This document shows positions 8,478 through 16,821 of a stretch of 64,000 nt of DNA, in pieces. This DNA is from Blastococcus tunisiensis (GTDB lineage Bacteria > Actinomycetota > Actinomycetes > Mycobacteriales > Geodermatophilaceae). The stretch spans positions 1 to 64,000 of the forward strand of contig NZ_FOND01000014.1 in the NCBI RefSeq assembly GCF_900112815.1. The letters are read 5' to 3'. The position numbers were made by a program, and so were the translations under genes. Numbering within the stretch: the stretch's first letter is position 1; every line of letters begins with the position of its first letter. The notes under the pieces are model-generated. The model saw nothing but the letters and a program-made list of their open reading frames with translations, had not been told where the DNA came from and did not search any database.

Positions 8478-11400
8478 GTGCCACGCCCGTCCGTCCGCCG
8501 GTCTCCCTGGCGCCGGACGAAGGGTTCCTGCCGCTGGAGGTGCCCGGCCGCCACGGCGTGCGCCTCGAGCAGTTCCAGATGCTCAACTGGGGCACCTTCG
8601 ATACCACCGTCGCGCGCCTCGACGTCGATGGCAGCAACGCGCTGCTCACCGGCAACGTCGGCGCCGGCAAGTCGACCATCGTCGACGGTCTGACGACGCT
8701 GTTCGCCTCCGCGCACAAGGTCACCTACAACCGGGCCGCCGGGGCCGACCGCAGCGAGCGGACGCTGGCCACCTATGTGCTGGGCCACTACAGCAACGTC
8801 TACGACGAGGCCACCGGCAGCACCCGCCCTCAGTCACTGCGGGAGCGCAAGAGCGCCTACAGCGTGCTGCTGGCCCGCTTCACCGGGCTGCCCGGGCCGA
8901 CCGGCACCCTCTCCGCGGGCGCGGTGTTCTGGTTCGAGGCCACCGGTGTGGTGCACCGCCTGTACTTCACCGCCCCGGCCGCGCTGGACATCGCCGAGCA
9001 CCTGGCCGGCCACGGCGACACGAGAGCAGTCCGGGCGGCGCTGCGCGCGGCTGGCGGCGACCTGTTCGACGACAACTTCCGCAACTACCAGCGCTCCCTG
9101 TGCCGGCACCTCGGCATCAGCCCCGCCGCGCTGGACCTGCTGGTGCAGACGGTGTCGATGAAGTCCGTCGGCAACCTCACCGACTTCGTCCGCGCGCACA
9201 TGCTCGACGCCGTCGACGCCCGTGAGCGCATCGGCAAGGTCCTCGACCACTACAGCGACCTCACCCGCGCGCATGAGCTGGTTCAGACCGCCCGCCGACA
9301 GCTGGACGCGCTCACACCGGTCGCCGAAGCGGCCGCCGCCTACGACCGCGCCGTGGCCCGCACCCAGGCCAGCACCGAAGCCGCTGCCGCCGTTCCGGCC
9401 CGCGTCGAGCAGCACCGGGTCACCCTGCTCGCCGCCGCGATCGCCGAGCTGGCCGGGCAGATGCCCGCCCGCGAGGCCGCGGTCAAGGCCAAGCGGAGCG
9501 AGTTGACCGGTCAGGAGACCCGGCGCACGCAGCTGGCCCTCGCCCTGCAGGCCGGCGGTGGCGCGGAGCTCACCGAGGCTCGGCTGCGCATGGAGGCCGC
9601 CGAGACGCGGCTCGGTGACGTCCGCCGCGCGCACGTCGAGCTCGTCGCCCTGGCCGCCCAGGCCGGCGTCTCTGCCCCGGAGCGCACCGCCGACCACCCG
9701 CGGTTCCTCACCGCTGTCAAGGACGTCGCCGCCCGGCTCGCCGCCGCGGAGCGGGATCTGCGCAAGCGTGACTTCGAGGCTCAGTCGAAGCTGGCCGGCG
9801 CCCGCGAGGAGCTGCGGACCCTGCGCGAGGAGCTCGCCGCGGCCGGCAGCCGCGACAGCAACGTCTCCCTTGACGACGCCCGGCTGCGCGGCCGCATCGC
9901 CGAGGCGCTCGGACTGGCCGCCGACACCCTGCCGTTCGCGGCCGAGCTCATCGCCGTGGCCCCGGAGTCGGCCGAGTGGGAGCCGGCGGCCGAACGCCTC
10001 GTCCGCCCGTTCGCGCTGTCCCTGCTCGTGCCCGAGGAGGACTACGCCCGCGTCGCCGCCTGGGTCGACCGCGAGCACCTCGGCCGCCGGCTGGTGTACT
10101 TCCGCGTGCCCAACGTGGTGGCCGCGCCCGCCGCGCCCCGCGCCGGAACGATGGCCGCGCACCTCCACATCCGCCCCGGTACCCCGGTGAGCGCATGGCT
10201 GCGCGCCGAGATCAACCGCCGCTTCGACCACGTGTGCGTCAACGACGCGACCGAGCTGAGCGGGCACACCCGGGCGGTCACCCGCGCCGGGCAGGTCAAG
10301 GACAACGCCCGGCACGAGAAGGACGACCGCCGGCGCGCCGACGACCGCCGCCACTACGTGCTCGGGTGGGACACCGCCGCCCGGCGTGCGCACCTGACCG
10401 CGGCCATCCCGGGCGCTCAGCGCGCCGTCGAGGAGGCCGAGCGCGCACAGGAGGCCGTCGGCAAGGAGCGGAGCGGCAACGGCGACCGGGAGTACGCCGT
10501 TCGCCAGCTCACCGAGCGGTTCACCGACCCTTCCACCGTGGACGTCACCACCGCGGTGCAGGGCGCTGCCGCCGCCCGCGAACTGCACGAGAAGCTCGCC
10601 TCCCGCCCGGACATCGCCGAGCTGCTGGACCAGCAGGCCGACTGCGAGCAGCAGATCAGCACGCTGGGCAACGAGTTGTCCCGGCTGGACCGGGCCCTGG
10701 GCGCTGCCACGGAGCGGCTCGAGCAGCACCGCACCGCACACGACGCCGCCGAGCGGGCGCTGGCTGCCATGCCAGAGCCGGAGCTGTCCGAGGAGGCGAC
10801 GGCAGCGCTCGCCGACGCCCTGCGGCAGGCCGGCGTCCCGCCTGCCAAAGCGACCGACTGCGACGCCTGGGGGCAGAAGGTCACCGAGGCGCTGCGCGCA
10901 CGCGCCGCGTCGGCGTCGGCCACCCGGGAGCGCACCGGCCGGGACCTGACCAACGCGATGAAGGATTTCGCGCACTCCTGGCCGCAGATGGTCGTCGACA
11001 TCCCCAGCGACCCGGAATCCCGGGGCGAGTACCTGGCCATCCGGGACCGGCTGGCCACCGACGACCTGCCCAGCTACGAGAAGCAGTTCCGCGAGCAGCT
11101 GGAGACCAACGCCATCCACGAGCTGGTCGGGTTCAGCAACTTCCTCGACCGCGAGGCCGGCAAGATCACCGCGCGCATCGACACGATCAACGGGGCCCTG
11201 GCCGAGATCGACTACCGGCCTGGCACGTACATCCGGCTTGAGGTGGAGCGCAGCGCCGACCTGGAGGTGCGTGAGTTCCGTCAGCAGCTGCGCGACATCA
11301 CCGCCAACACCCTCCTCGGCGACGACGACACCTACGCCGAGTCCCGGTTCCTCTTGGTCAAGGAGCTGCTCGACCGCTTCCAGGGCCGCGAGGGCAACGC

Positions 11401-11986
11401 CGCCGCCGACGAGCGGTGGACCGCGCGGGTCACCGACGTCCGCAACTGGTTCTCCTTCGCCGCCTCCGAGCGGACCCGCGAGGAGGACGCCCCGCTGGAG
11501 CACTACACCGACTCCGGCGGCAAGTCCGGCGGGCAGAAGGAGAAGCTCGCCTACACCATCCTGGCCGCGTCGCTCTCCTACCAGTACGGCCTCGCCGGCG
11601 GCAACGTCTCCGCGTTCCGCTTCGTGATGATCGACGAGGCGTTCGGCCGCGGTTCGGACGAGTCGACCCGCTTCGGGTTGGAGCTGTTCACCCGCCTGGG
11701 GCTGCAGCTGCTCGTCGTCACCCCGCTGCAGAAGATCAACACCATCGCGCCGTTCGTCGACGCGGTCGGCTACGTCCGCAACGACGACCCGCGCAGCCGG
11801 CTGGTCACCATGACCATCACCGAGTACCAGGAGCAGCGGGCCCGCCGCGCGGGTCAGCGCCTCGCCGAGCGCGCGGTCACCGTCCTGCCGCCCGCGGACG
11901 CCAACGAGAGCGAGGTCGACCCCGCAGTCGACGGGACGCCGGACGGTGGCGACGATGCGGTGGCCGCGGCCGGCGGCTCCTGGTGA
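8474..11986 (+). CDS. jetC: Wadjet SMC-like ATPase JetC
   Basis: JetC is the MukB/SMC-like ATPase that powers DNA loop extrusion by the Wadjet complex. In the 1170-residue product the Walker A motif is GNVGAGKST (residues 60-68). The middle (about 280-950) is a long Ala/Glu/Arg-rich coiled coil interrupted by a hinge-like globular part (about 500-620). Near the C-terminus come the ABC signature SGGKSGGQKEKLAYT (about 1015) and Walker B FVMIDEAFGRGS (about 1050). All ATPase motifs are intact, so the machine looks active. It overlaps jetB and jetD by four bases each. The last 40 residues are a disordered Asp/Gly/Pro tail. Confidence 0.93.
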   Translation: MSATPVRPPVSLAPDEGFLPLEVPGRHGVRLEQFQMLNWGTFDTTVARLDVDGSNALLTGNVGAGKSTIVDGLTTLFASAHKVTYNRAAGADRSERTLATYVLGHYSNVYDEATGSTRPQSLRERKSAYSVLLARFTGLPGPTGTLSAGAVFWFEATGVVHRLYFTAPAALDIAEHLAGHGDTRAVRAALRAAGGDLFDDNFRNYQRSLCRHLGISPAALDLLVQTVSMKSVGNLTDFVRAHMLDAVDARERIGKVLDHYSDLTRAHELVQTARRQLDALTPVAEAAAAYDRAVARTQASTEAAAAVPARVEQHRVTLLAAAIAELAGQMPAREAAVKAKRSELTGQETRRTQLALALQAGGGAELTEARLRMEAAETRLGDVRRAHVELVALAAQAGVSAPERTADHPRFLTAVKDVAARLAAAERDLRKRDFEAQSKLAGAREELRTLREELAAAGSRDSNVSLDDARLRGRIAEALGLAADTLPFAAELIAVAPESAEWEPAAERLVRPFALSLLVPEEDYARVAAWVDREHLGRRLVYFRVPNVVAAPAAPRAGTMAAHLHIRPGTPVSAWLRAEINRRFDHVCVNDATELSGHTRAVTRAGQVKDNARHEKDDRRRADDRRHYVLGWDTAARRAHLTAAIPGAQRAVEEAERAQEAVGKERSGNGDREYAVRQLTERFTDPSTVDVTTAVQGAAAARELHEKLASRPDIAELLDQQADCEQQISTLGNELSRLDRALGAATERLEQHRTAHDAAERALAAMPEPELSEEATAALADALRQAGVPPAKATDCDAWGQKVTEALRARAASASATRERTGRDLTNAMKDFAHSWPQMVVDIPSDPESRGEYLAIRDRLATDDLPSYEKQFREQLETNAIHELVGFSNFLDREAGKITARIDTINGALAEIDYRPGTYIRLEVERSADLEVREFRQQLRDITANTLLGDDDTYAESRFLLVKELLDRFQGREGNAAADERWTARVTDVRNWFSFAASERTREEDAPLEHYTDSGGKSGGQKEKLAYTILAASLSYQYGLAGGNVSAFRFVMIDEAFGRGSDESTRFGLELFTRLGLQLLVVTPLQKINTIAPFVDAVGYVRNDDPRSRLVTMTITEYQEQRARRAGQRLAERAVTVLPPADANESEVDPAVDGTPDGGDDAVAAAGGSW

Positions 11987-13194
11987 GCCCTGCGCGTACC
12001 GCTGGCTGGGCCGGGCCGAGCACCGTCCGCGAGGCCCTGCGCGTCCGGTGGGACCGCGGCGACGTGCTGCGGGAGCTGCACACCGACCCCGCGGACCGGC
12101 GCGTGTTCCCGCTGCGCGTGCGGCTGCCCGGGCCCGGCCGCACGGAGCTGGCCGACCGGTACGCCGAGGCCACCACCTGGGCCCGCGGGCTGCGTGACGC
12201 CGCCGCCCGCGACGGCTGGACGCTCGAGGTCAGGCCGGTGCGCGCCGGCGGGCTCGGCACCCAGCCGATGCCGTACGCCGGAGTCGTCGACACCCCGGAG
12301 CTGGCGCTGCGGCTGCTCGGCCGCGACCGCGCCGGTGACGCCGCCCGCTTCGCGGCCGCGCTGCAGGCGGCCAATGCCCTCGACCCAGCGGCGCGGGATC
12401 TGGCACTGGGCCGCCCGCACGACGTGCTCGGAGCCGCCGGCGACTGGCCGCTGCTGCTGCAGCTCGCCGGCTGGATCCGCGACCATCCCCGGCCCGGCAT
12501 CCACCCGCGGCAGATCCCTGTCGCCGGGGTGCACACGAAGGTCCTGGAGCGGAACACCGGGCTGCTCAGCCGCCTCCTCGAAGCCCTCCTACCCGCCGAG
12601 GCGGTCGAGCCGGCCGCGCGCGGGTTCGCCGCCCGGTACGGCTTCGTTGAACCGGCCCGCCGCGCACGGGTCCGCGGCGCCGCTGCCGCGCTCGGCGTCC
12701 CCGTCGACGGCACCGCCGACGTCGAGTGGGACGTGGCCGCCCTCGCCGCGTTGAACCCGGCCAACTGCGGCATCACCGAGCTGCTCGTCTTGGAGAACAA
12801 GACGTCGTTCCTCACCGCCCCCACCGGCGCCGGCCGGCTCATCCTGTGGGGAGCCGGCTACGGCGCGGACGAGCTGCTCGCGGCACTGCCGTGGCGGACC
12901 GAGGTCGCCGTCCGCTACTGGGGCGACATCGACACCCACGGGTACGTGATCCTCGCCCGGGTCCGCGCGGTCGCGCCGCACGCCACCAGCGTCCTGATGG
13001 ACACAGCGACGCTACTGGCTCACCGGCCGTACTGGTCGACCGAGGCCGCACCGCGGACCGATCCGCTGCCCCACCTGACGGCGACCGAGGCGGAGGTGTA
13101 CGCCGCGTTGTGCGCGGGCACGCACGGCGTCGGCGTCCGGCTGGAGCAGGAGTTCGTCCGCTTCGATCTGGTCACGTCCGCGCTGATGTCGTAG
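11983..13194 (+). CDS. jetD: Wadjet nuclease JetD (DUF3322/DUF2220)
   Basis: JetD is the nuclease of the Wadjet system; its Toprim-containing, topoisomerase VI A-like fold cuts the DNA bent by JetABC. GTG 11983 overlaps the jetC stop as GTGA, giving 403 residues. The N-terminal part (about 1-190) corresponds to DUF3322, with DWPLLLQLAGWI and the HTKVLERN segment. The C-terminal part is DUF2220 with the Toprim signatures LLVLENKTSF (about 265-275) and VRYWGDIDTHGY (about 307-318), which hold the expected acidic metal ligands. With all four subunits intact and in frame, the operon should be functional. Confidence 0.92.
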   Translation: MSPARTAGWAGPSTVREALRVRWDRGDVLRELHTDPADRRVFPLRVRLPGPGRTELADRYAEATTWARGLRDAAARDGWTLEVRPVRAGGLGTQPMPYAGVVDTPELALRLLGRDRAGDAARFAAALQAANALDPAARDLALGRPHDVLGAAGDWPLLLQLAGWIRDHPRPGIHPRQIPVAGVHTKVLERNTGLLSRLLEALLPAEAVEPAARGFAARYGFVEPARRARVRGAAAALGVPVDGTADVEWDVAALAALNPANCGITELLVLENKTSFLTAPTGAGRLILWGAGYGADELLAALPWRTEVAVRYWGDIDTHGYVILARVRAVAPHATSVLMDTATLLAHRPYWSTEAAPRTDPLPHLTATEAEVYAALCAGTHGVGVRLEQEFVRFDLVTSALMS

Positions 13195-13195
13195 G

Positions 13196-13223
13196 CGCCG
13201 GGAGGTGTCGAGGACTCCTGGCG
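13196..13223. terminator. Hairpin between jetD and the patatin remnant
   Basis: Arms 13196-13204 and 13215-13223 (CGCCGGGAG with CTCCTGGCG) pair with one G-T. It starts two bases after the jetD stop, between convergent genes, and could end both transcripts. There is no clear T run. Confidence 0.45.
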
Positions 13224-13232
13224 GCCCGCGCC

Positions 13233-14287
13233 TCAGCCGAGCAGGGCCGGGGTGTAGTGGTGGAGCAGTAGGCGTGTCAGCTGCTCCCCGCGGGTGGTGA
13301 CGGCGCCGAGGTCCTCGTCCTTCATCGCCTTGAAGTTCGTGGGGTATCCGTTCACGCGCTCCAGCGGCACCAGCCCAGGGGCGGCCATCGGCAGCTTGTC
13401 GTCCTTCTGGCCGAGGTAGGCGTGGACTACGCCCTGGAACTGCCCGGGGCCTGCGGAGTTGTGCAGCCGCGCCCGGGTGCCGTCCTGGGTCCCGCGGTAG
13501 GTGATGTCGAAGCTGCGCATGAGCCGGAACGGCAGCACCCGAGCGTTGGATTCGCCCGGCTCCTGGCGGCCGGCGTCGGACGCGATCACGTAGTCGACCG
13601 GGTACACGTGGTCGGTGAACGCCCGATCGCGCCCGGACTCGAGCACGGACAGCCCTAGGTTGTCGTAGACACCCCCGTCGGTCAGGGCGACCCGCTGGCG
13701 CTGTGTCCGGCCGCGGCGCTCGAAGGTGTACGTCCTCTGCACCGCCGGCAGGAGCAGCGGGAAGGCGGCGCTGGCCGCGACGGCCTCCGCCACCCGGATG
13801 GGCTCCACGATGCGCCCGTACATCCAGCTGGCACTGACGTCGCTGCCGAAGCGGACCGCGCCCGGCCGGTGATCAGGTCGGTGGCCGAGAGCACCGTGGC
13901 CAGCCCGGGGTGGGTGACGTCGGGCAGGTGCCTGTCGCCGAAGGCGCGGTCGGCGAGCGCGGCGGCGAGCACATCGGTGCGATTCCGGCTGGCTCGTTCG
14001 CGGCCGCCGGGACCGGCGGCCGCGACGAGGTCGCCGGCCCTGCGGGCGAGGCGCGCAGGAGACAGGGTTCCTGTGGCGAGCTGCAACTGCAGGCCCCGCC
14101 GCAGGAGCGCCACGACGTGCTCGTCGAACTCATCGAACCGCGCGGGGCCGTAGGCCCACAGTGCGGCCAGCAGGCTTCCGCCGCTGATGCCGCTGATGCC
14201 GCTGACGACGGTGACCTTGTGCAGGACGCCGGTGTCGTGAGTGGGGTCCGGGGGTCCATCGCGTGCCGCAGACTGGCCGAGAACCAC
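13233..14287 (-). pseudogene. Patatin-like phospholipase remnant, frameshifted and 5'-truncated
   Basis: Two frames on this strand together make most of a patatin-like lipid acyl hydrolase. The upstream frame (from 14287) carries VTVVSGISGISGGSLLAALWAYG with the serine elbow. The downstream frame (to 13233) carries AVAASAAFPLLLPAV and the ALTDGGVYDNLG motif with the catalytic Asp. They join near 13855-13862, where one base appears missing: ATDLITGRA must pass to VRFGSDVSASWMYGRI. The N-terminal glycine-rich oxyanion motif is also absent, since the frame begins where the integrase terminator lies. The gene is therefore broken twice. A sequencing error could explain the frameshift but not the missing start. 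Confidence 0.75.
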
Positions 14288-14319
14288 CGCGGGCCCACCG
14301 GGGTACCGGTGGGCCCGCG
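14288..14319 (-). terminator. Strong hairpin downstream of the integrase gene
   Basis: Arms 14288-14301 and 14306-14319 pair perfectly over 14 bases around GGTA. The hairpin lies 11 bases after the integrase stop on the minus strand. It also sits at the exact 5' edge of the patatin remnant. Confidence 0.7.
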
Positions 14320-14330
14320 ACGGAGGTGGG

Positions 14331-15659
14331 CTACTGCTCGTCGTGCAGCGGGCGCTCGAAGAGCTGCTGCTTCAGCTTGGCCAACTCGTCCAGGCGCTCC
14401 TTGAGGTAGTGGTCGGTGGAACTGCCCCCGTCGTGCGCCAGGTGGAGCTTGGCGGCCTGCTGGTCGGCCGCCTTGAACACCATGCGTCCGCTGGTGTGGC
14501 GGATGTCGTGGCAGCGGAGCTCGACGCGCTCCGTCCACGGCAGGTGGCGACGGACCCGGGCGAACAGCCCCTCGATGCGCTTGCGCGAGATGGGCCGGAC
14601 CGTGCGCGAGACGAAGTAGCCGTGCTCGTCGAAGGTGTCGACGGGCCGGCCGTAGAAGACGGGGGAGGACCCCGTCAGTGCGGGGATGCCGTGCCGGCGG
14701 TCCTCCTCGGAGGCGTCCGGCGGCGCGGCGACACGGGGTCCGCGGGTGAGCGAGTGGATGACCAGGTCGGCCATGTGCGTGCTGGTGGTGGGCCGGTACC
14801 GCCAGGTCTTCTTCTTCTTGTCCCAGTAGCGGATGCGGCAGCCCTCGACGTCGAGCCCGCCGCAGGTCGTGTCCAGCAGCGCACCGCGGCGGACGGCCTG
14901 GATGAGCAGGTGCCGCAGGATGAGCCCGTCGAGCGCGGGGTCCTGGCCGGTGCTGACGGCGGTGCCGTAGACCTCGACGAACTCCTGGTCGGTCAGCGAG
15001 CGCGCTCCGGCCTCCTGTCGGGGCGGCAGCTTGACCTTCAGCGCCGGGTTGGTGGCGGCTTTCTCCTCGTCGACCAGCCACGTGAACATCCACCGGGTCG
15101 CCTGGATGAACTGCTCGCGGGCCCCGCGACCGTCGCTGTGCAGCAGGTTCCGGCCGGCTGCCTCGCGCTTGACGTTGCGGGCGACGGTGCGCTTCAGTCC
15201 GCGGCGCTGGGCCCACCAGGCGGCCTCGGCGATGACGCCGCGGGTCATCTCCTTGACCGCCAGGTCAGGCACGCCGAGGTAGCGGTCGGCGCAGTCGCCG
15301 TGCAGCTCGCCGTCGGGCATCGCGCACACCTCGGCGTGTCCGTCGTCACCGCCGGGGCAGGGGCACGGCCCGGTCGCGCACGCCGGGCAGGGGCACGGGC
15401 ACACGTCGGGCAGCCCGTCGACGAGCAGCCGCAGGTAGGGCGCCCAGGTCTTCTCGCTGTCGGGCAGGTCCTGGCGCAGGGCGGTGGTCGCCTCGGCGAC
15501 CGCCTGCCGCACTCGGTAGAGCTGGGCCTGGGCCGGGAGCATCGTCTCGACGACGGACGCGTCGAAGCCCTGCGCGAGCAGGGTCGCGCGCATGGCGTCG
15601 CGGGTGGCCTCGTGCACGGCGTCGTCCGAGCGCGTCGCGGGGGTGGGGATGGTGGTCAT
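14331..15659 (-). CDS. Tyrosine-type site-specific integrase with cysteine-rich insert
   Basis: A 442-residue phage-type integrase, probably the enzyme that inserts the island at the neighbouring tRNA gene. The catalytic set is visible: Arg in LLIQAVRRGALL (R257 or R258), H384 and R387 in CHDIRHTSGR, His in LHLAHDGG (about 409) and the nucleophile Tyr418 in TDHYLKERL. The N-terminal core-binding part spans about 130-215. Residues 87-123 hold eight cysteines (87, 89, 91, 94, 99, 101, 112, 123) with few other residues between, an unusual insert that could bind zinc. It lies directly downstream of the AbrB-like gene on the same strand. Confidence 0.88.
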   Translation of the reverse strand: MTTIPTPATRSDDAVHEATRDAMRATLLAQGFDASVVETMLPAQAQLYRVRQAVAEATTALRQDLPDSEKTWAPYLRLLVDGLPDVCPCPCPACATGPCPCPGGDDGHAEVCAMPDGELHGDCADRYLGVPDLAVKEMTRGVIAEAAWWAQRRGLKRTVARNVKREAAGRNLLHSDGRGAREQFIQATRWMFTWLVDEEKAATNPALKVKLPPRQEAGARSLTDQEFVEVYGTAVSTGQDPALDGLILRHLLIQAVRRGALLDTTCGGLDVEGCRIRYWDKKKKTWRYRPTTSTHMADLVIHSLTRGPRVAAPPDASEEDRRHGIPALTGSSPVFYGRPVDTFDEHGYFVSRTVRPISRKRIEGLFARVRRHLPWTERVELRCHDIRHTSGRMVFKAADQQAAKLHLAHDGGSSTDHYLKERLDELAKLKQQLFERPLHDEQ

Positions 15660-15722
15660 GCGGAGTTCTCCAGTCGTGGCGGCGGCACCGGTCGTGCCGC
15701 GGACGTGAAGGGACGGTGCGGG

Positions 15723-16235
15723 TCAGCGGACGATGCGCAGTCGCCCGCCGGCGTCGCCGGCAGCGGCCGGGACCGAGGCGGCCGGCGCGACGCCGTCAGC
15801 ACCGAACTGCTCGTCCCCGGGGGAGGCGGACGCGGTGGCCGCGGGGCGACGAAGCCCGTCGAGCAGGTCGCCGATGCCGGCCGACAGCCGGCTGGCGGCG
15901 GTCACGGTGATGACGCCGCGGTCGGTGTCGAGGACGGCCAGGACGTCGGCGCCGTCGGGGATGCCGGCCTCACGCCGGACCGCGGCGGTCAAGGTCAGCC
16001 GGCCGCGAGCATCCAGCGGAAGGGCGGCGACGGCGAAGCCCGGCCGCGGGCGCTCGGCGCTGCCGGGCAGGAACACGGTCAGCACCGCCCCGTCGCGCTC
16101 GGCCGGCGCGGGAGCCGCCGCAGCCAGCGTGAGCGGCAGCATGAGCCGGCCCTTGGCGTCGAGCATGCGGATGAGCGCGTTGCTGCGGGGTGCGGCCGGG
16201 TCGGCCGGCCGCACCCACATCCCGGAGAGGTCCAC
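15723..16235 (-). CDS. AbrB/SpoVT-type DNA-binding domain protein, probably 5'-frameshifted
   Basis: The segment LDARGRLTLTAAVRREAGIPDGADVLAVLDTD is an AbrB/MazE/SpoVT swapped-hairpin DNA-binding domain (about residues 73-110). A degenerate copy, MLDAKGRLMLPLTLAAA, sits near residue 24. The listed GTG start gives 170 residues. However, the frame stays open and protein-like for about 35 codons upstream without a start (AASWAGVGPLLAAVGERAPA), and another frame supplies a plausible N-terminus from ATG 16564 (MGESDAAALRAVLATAD). The two would join near 16345-16360 if one indel is assumed. It lies 63 bases upstream of the integrase and may control it. Confidence 0.6.
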   Translation of the reverse strand: MDLSGMWVRPADPAAPRSNALIRMLDAKGRLMLPLTLAAAAPAPAERDGAVLTVFLPGSAERPRPGFAVAALPLDARGRLTLTAAVRREAGIPDGADVLAVLDTDRGVITVTAASRLSAGIGDLLDGLRRPAATASASPGDEQFGADGVAPAASVPAAAGDAGGRLRIVR

Positions 16236-16564
16236 CGCCGGCCCGGTGCCGGCATCGCCGCCGGTACCGGTGGCCAGCCGCAGCGCGTCGGCCGGCGCCC
16301 GCTCGCCAACAGCGGCCAGGAGCGGGCCGACCCCGGCCCACGAGGCGGCACCCCGGACAGCGCGGCAGCGGCCGCGGGTGTGGCTACGGCGGTGACGGGC
16401 GACGTGGCACGCGCGGGAATCGGAGTCGGCGCCGCCGCAGTGCGGACGCGCGCCATCGGCGGGAGCGGGGGAGCTGCGTTGGGCATGCGCAGACCGGTGC
16501 TGAGGTCCCGACGATCGGCAGTCGCCAGCACGGCGCGAAGGGCAGCGGCGTCAGATTCACCCAT
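16236..16564 (-). other. Likely displaced N-terminal part of the AbrB-like gene
   Basis: From ATG 16564 a frame reads MGESDAAALRAVLATADRR and continues to about 16350. Beyond that, the AbrB frame reads as credible protein and this frame becomes Arg/Pro-rich noise. One inserted or deleted base near 16350 would restore a single gene of about 280 residues. No start codon occurs in the AbrB frame between 16236 and about 16400. Confidence 0.45.
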
Positions 16565-16677
16565 TCCGGGTGTCGCCGCGGGGGGGATGGTGGCCGCATC
16601 GGTCCGAGAGGGGACCGTGCGTTCCGGCCGGGGAGAGCCCGGCTCTGGGCTTGGAAGGTGGGAGAACTCCCACTCCA

Positions 16678-16765
16678 TGGTGTCCGAGGGGGGACTTGAA
16701 CCCCCACGCCCGATAAAGGGCACTAGCACCTCAAGCTAGCGCGTCTGCCATTCCGCCACCCGGAC
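16678..16765 (-). tRNA. tRNA-Leu (GAG anticodon)
   Basis: Read on the minus strand the sequence starts GTCCGGGTGGCGGAATGGCA and folds as a class II tRNA. The acceptor arms are 16759-16765 and 16682-16688 (with one G-T pair). The anticodon stem is CTAGC/GCTAG with loop TTGAGGT, giving anticodon GAG. A variable arm is present, and the T-arm is TTCAAGTCC in a GGGGG/CCCCC stem. The discriminator is A and CCA is encoded (16678-16680). The tRNA is intact, and its 3' end faces the integrase and island, as expected for a tRNA attachment site. Confidence 0.95.
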
Positions 16766-16821
16766 GAGTGCCAGACCAGACTACCGGAGCCGTCCCCGGG
16801 TTCGGAGCACCCCCTGGGTGG

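Noticed and set aside
8834-11503. Long open frame antisense to jetC
   Set aside because: Shadow frame of the SMC-like ATPase gene, with low-complexity Gly/Arg/Val-rich translation and no motif.
14241-16739. Long plus-strand open frame across the integrase and AbrB-like genes
   Set aside because: Antisense to a recombinase with all catalytic residues; the translation shows no known domain.
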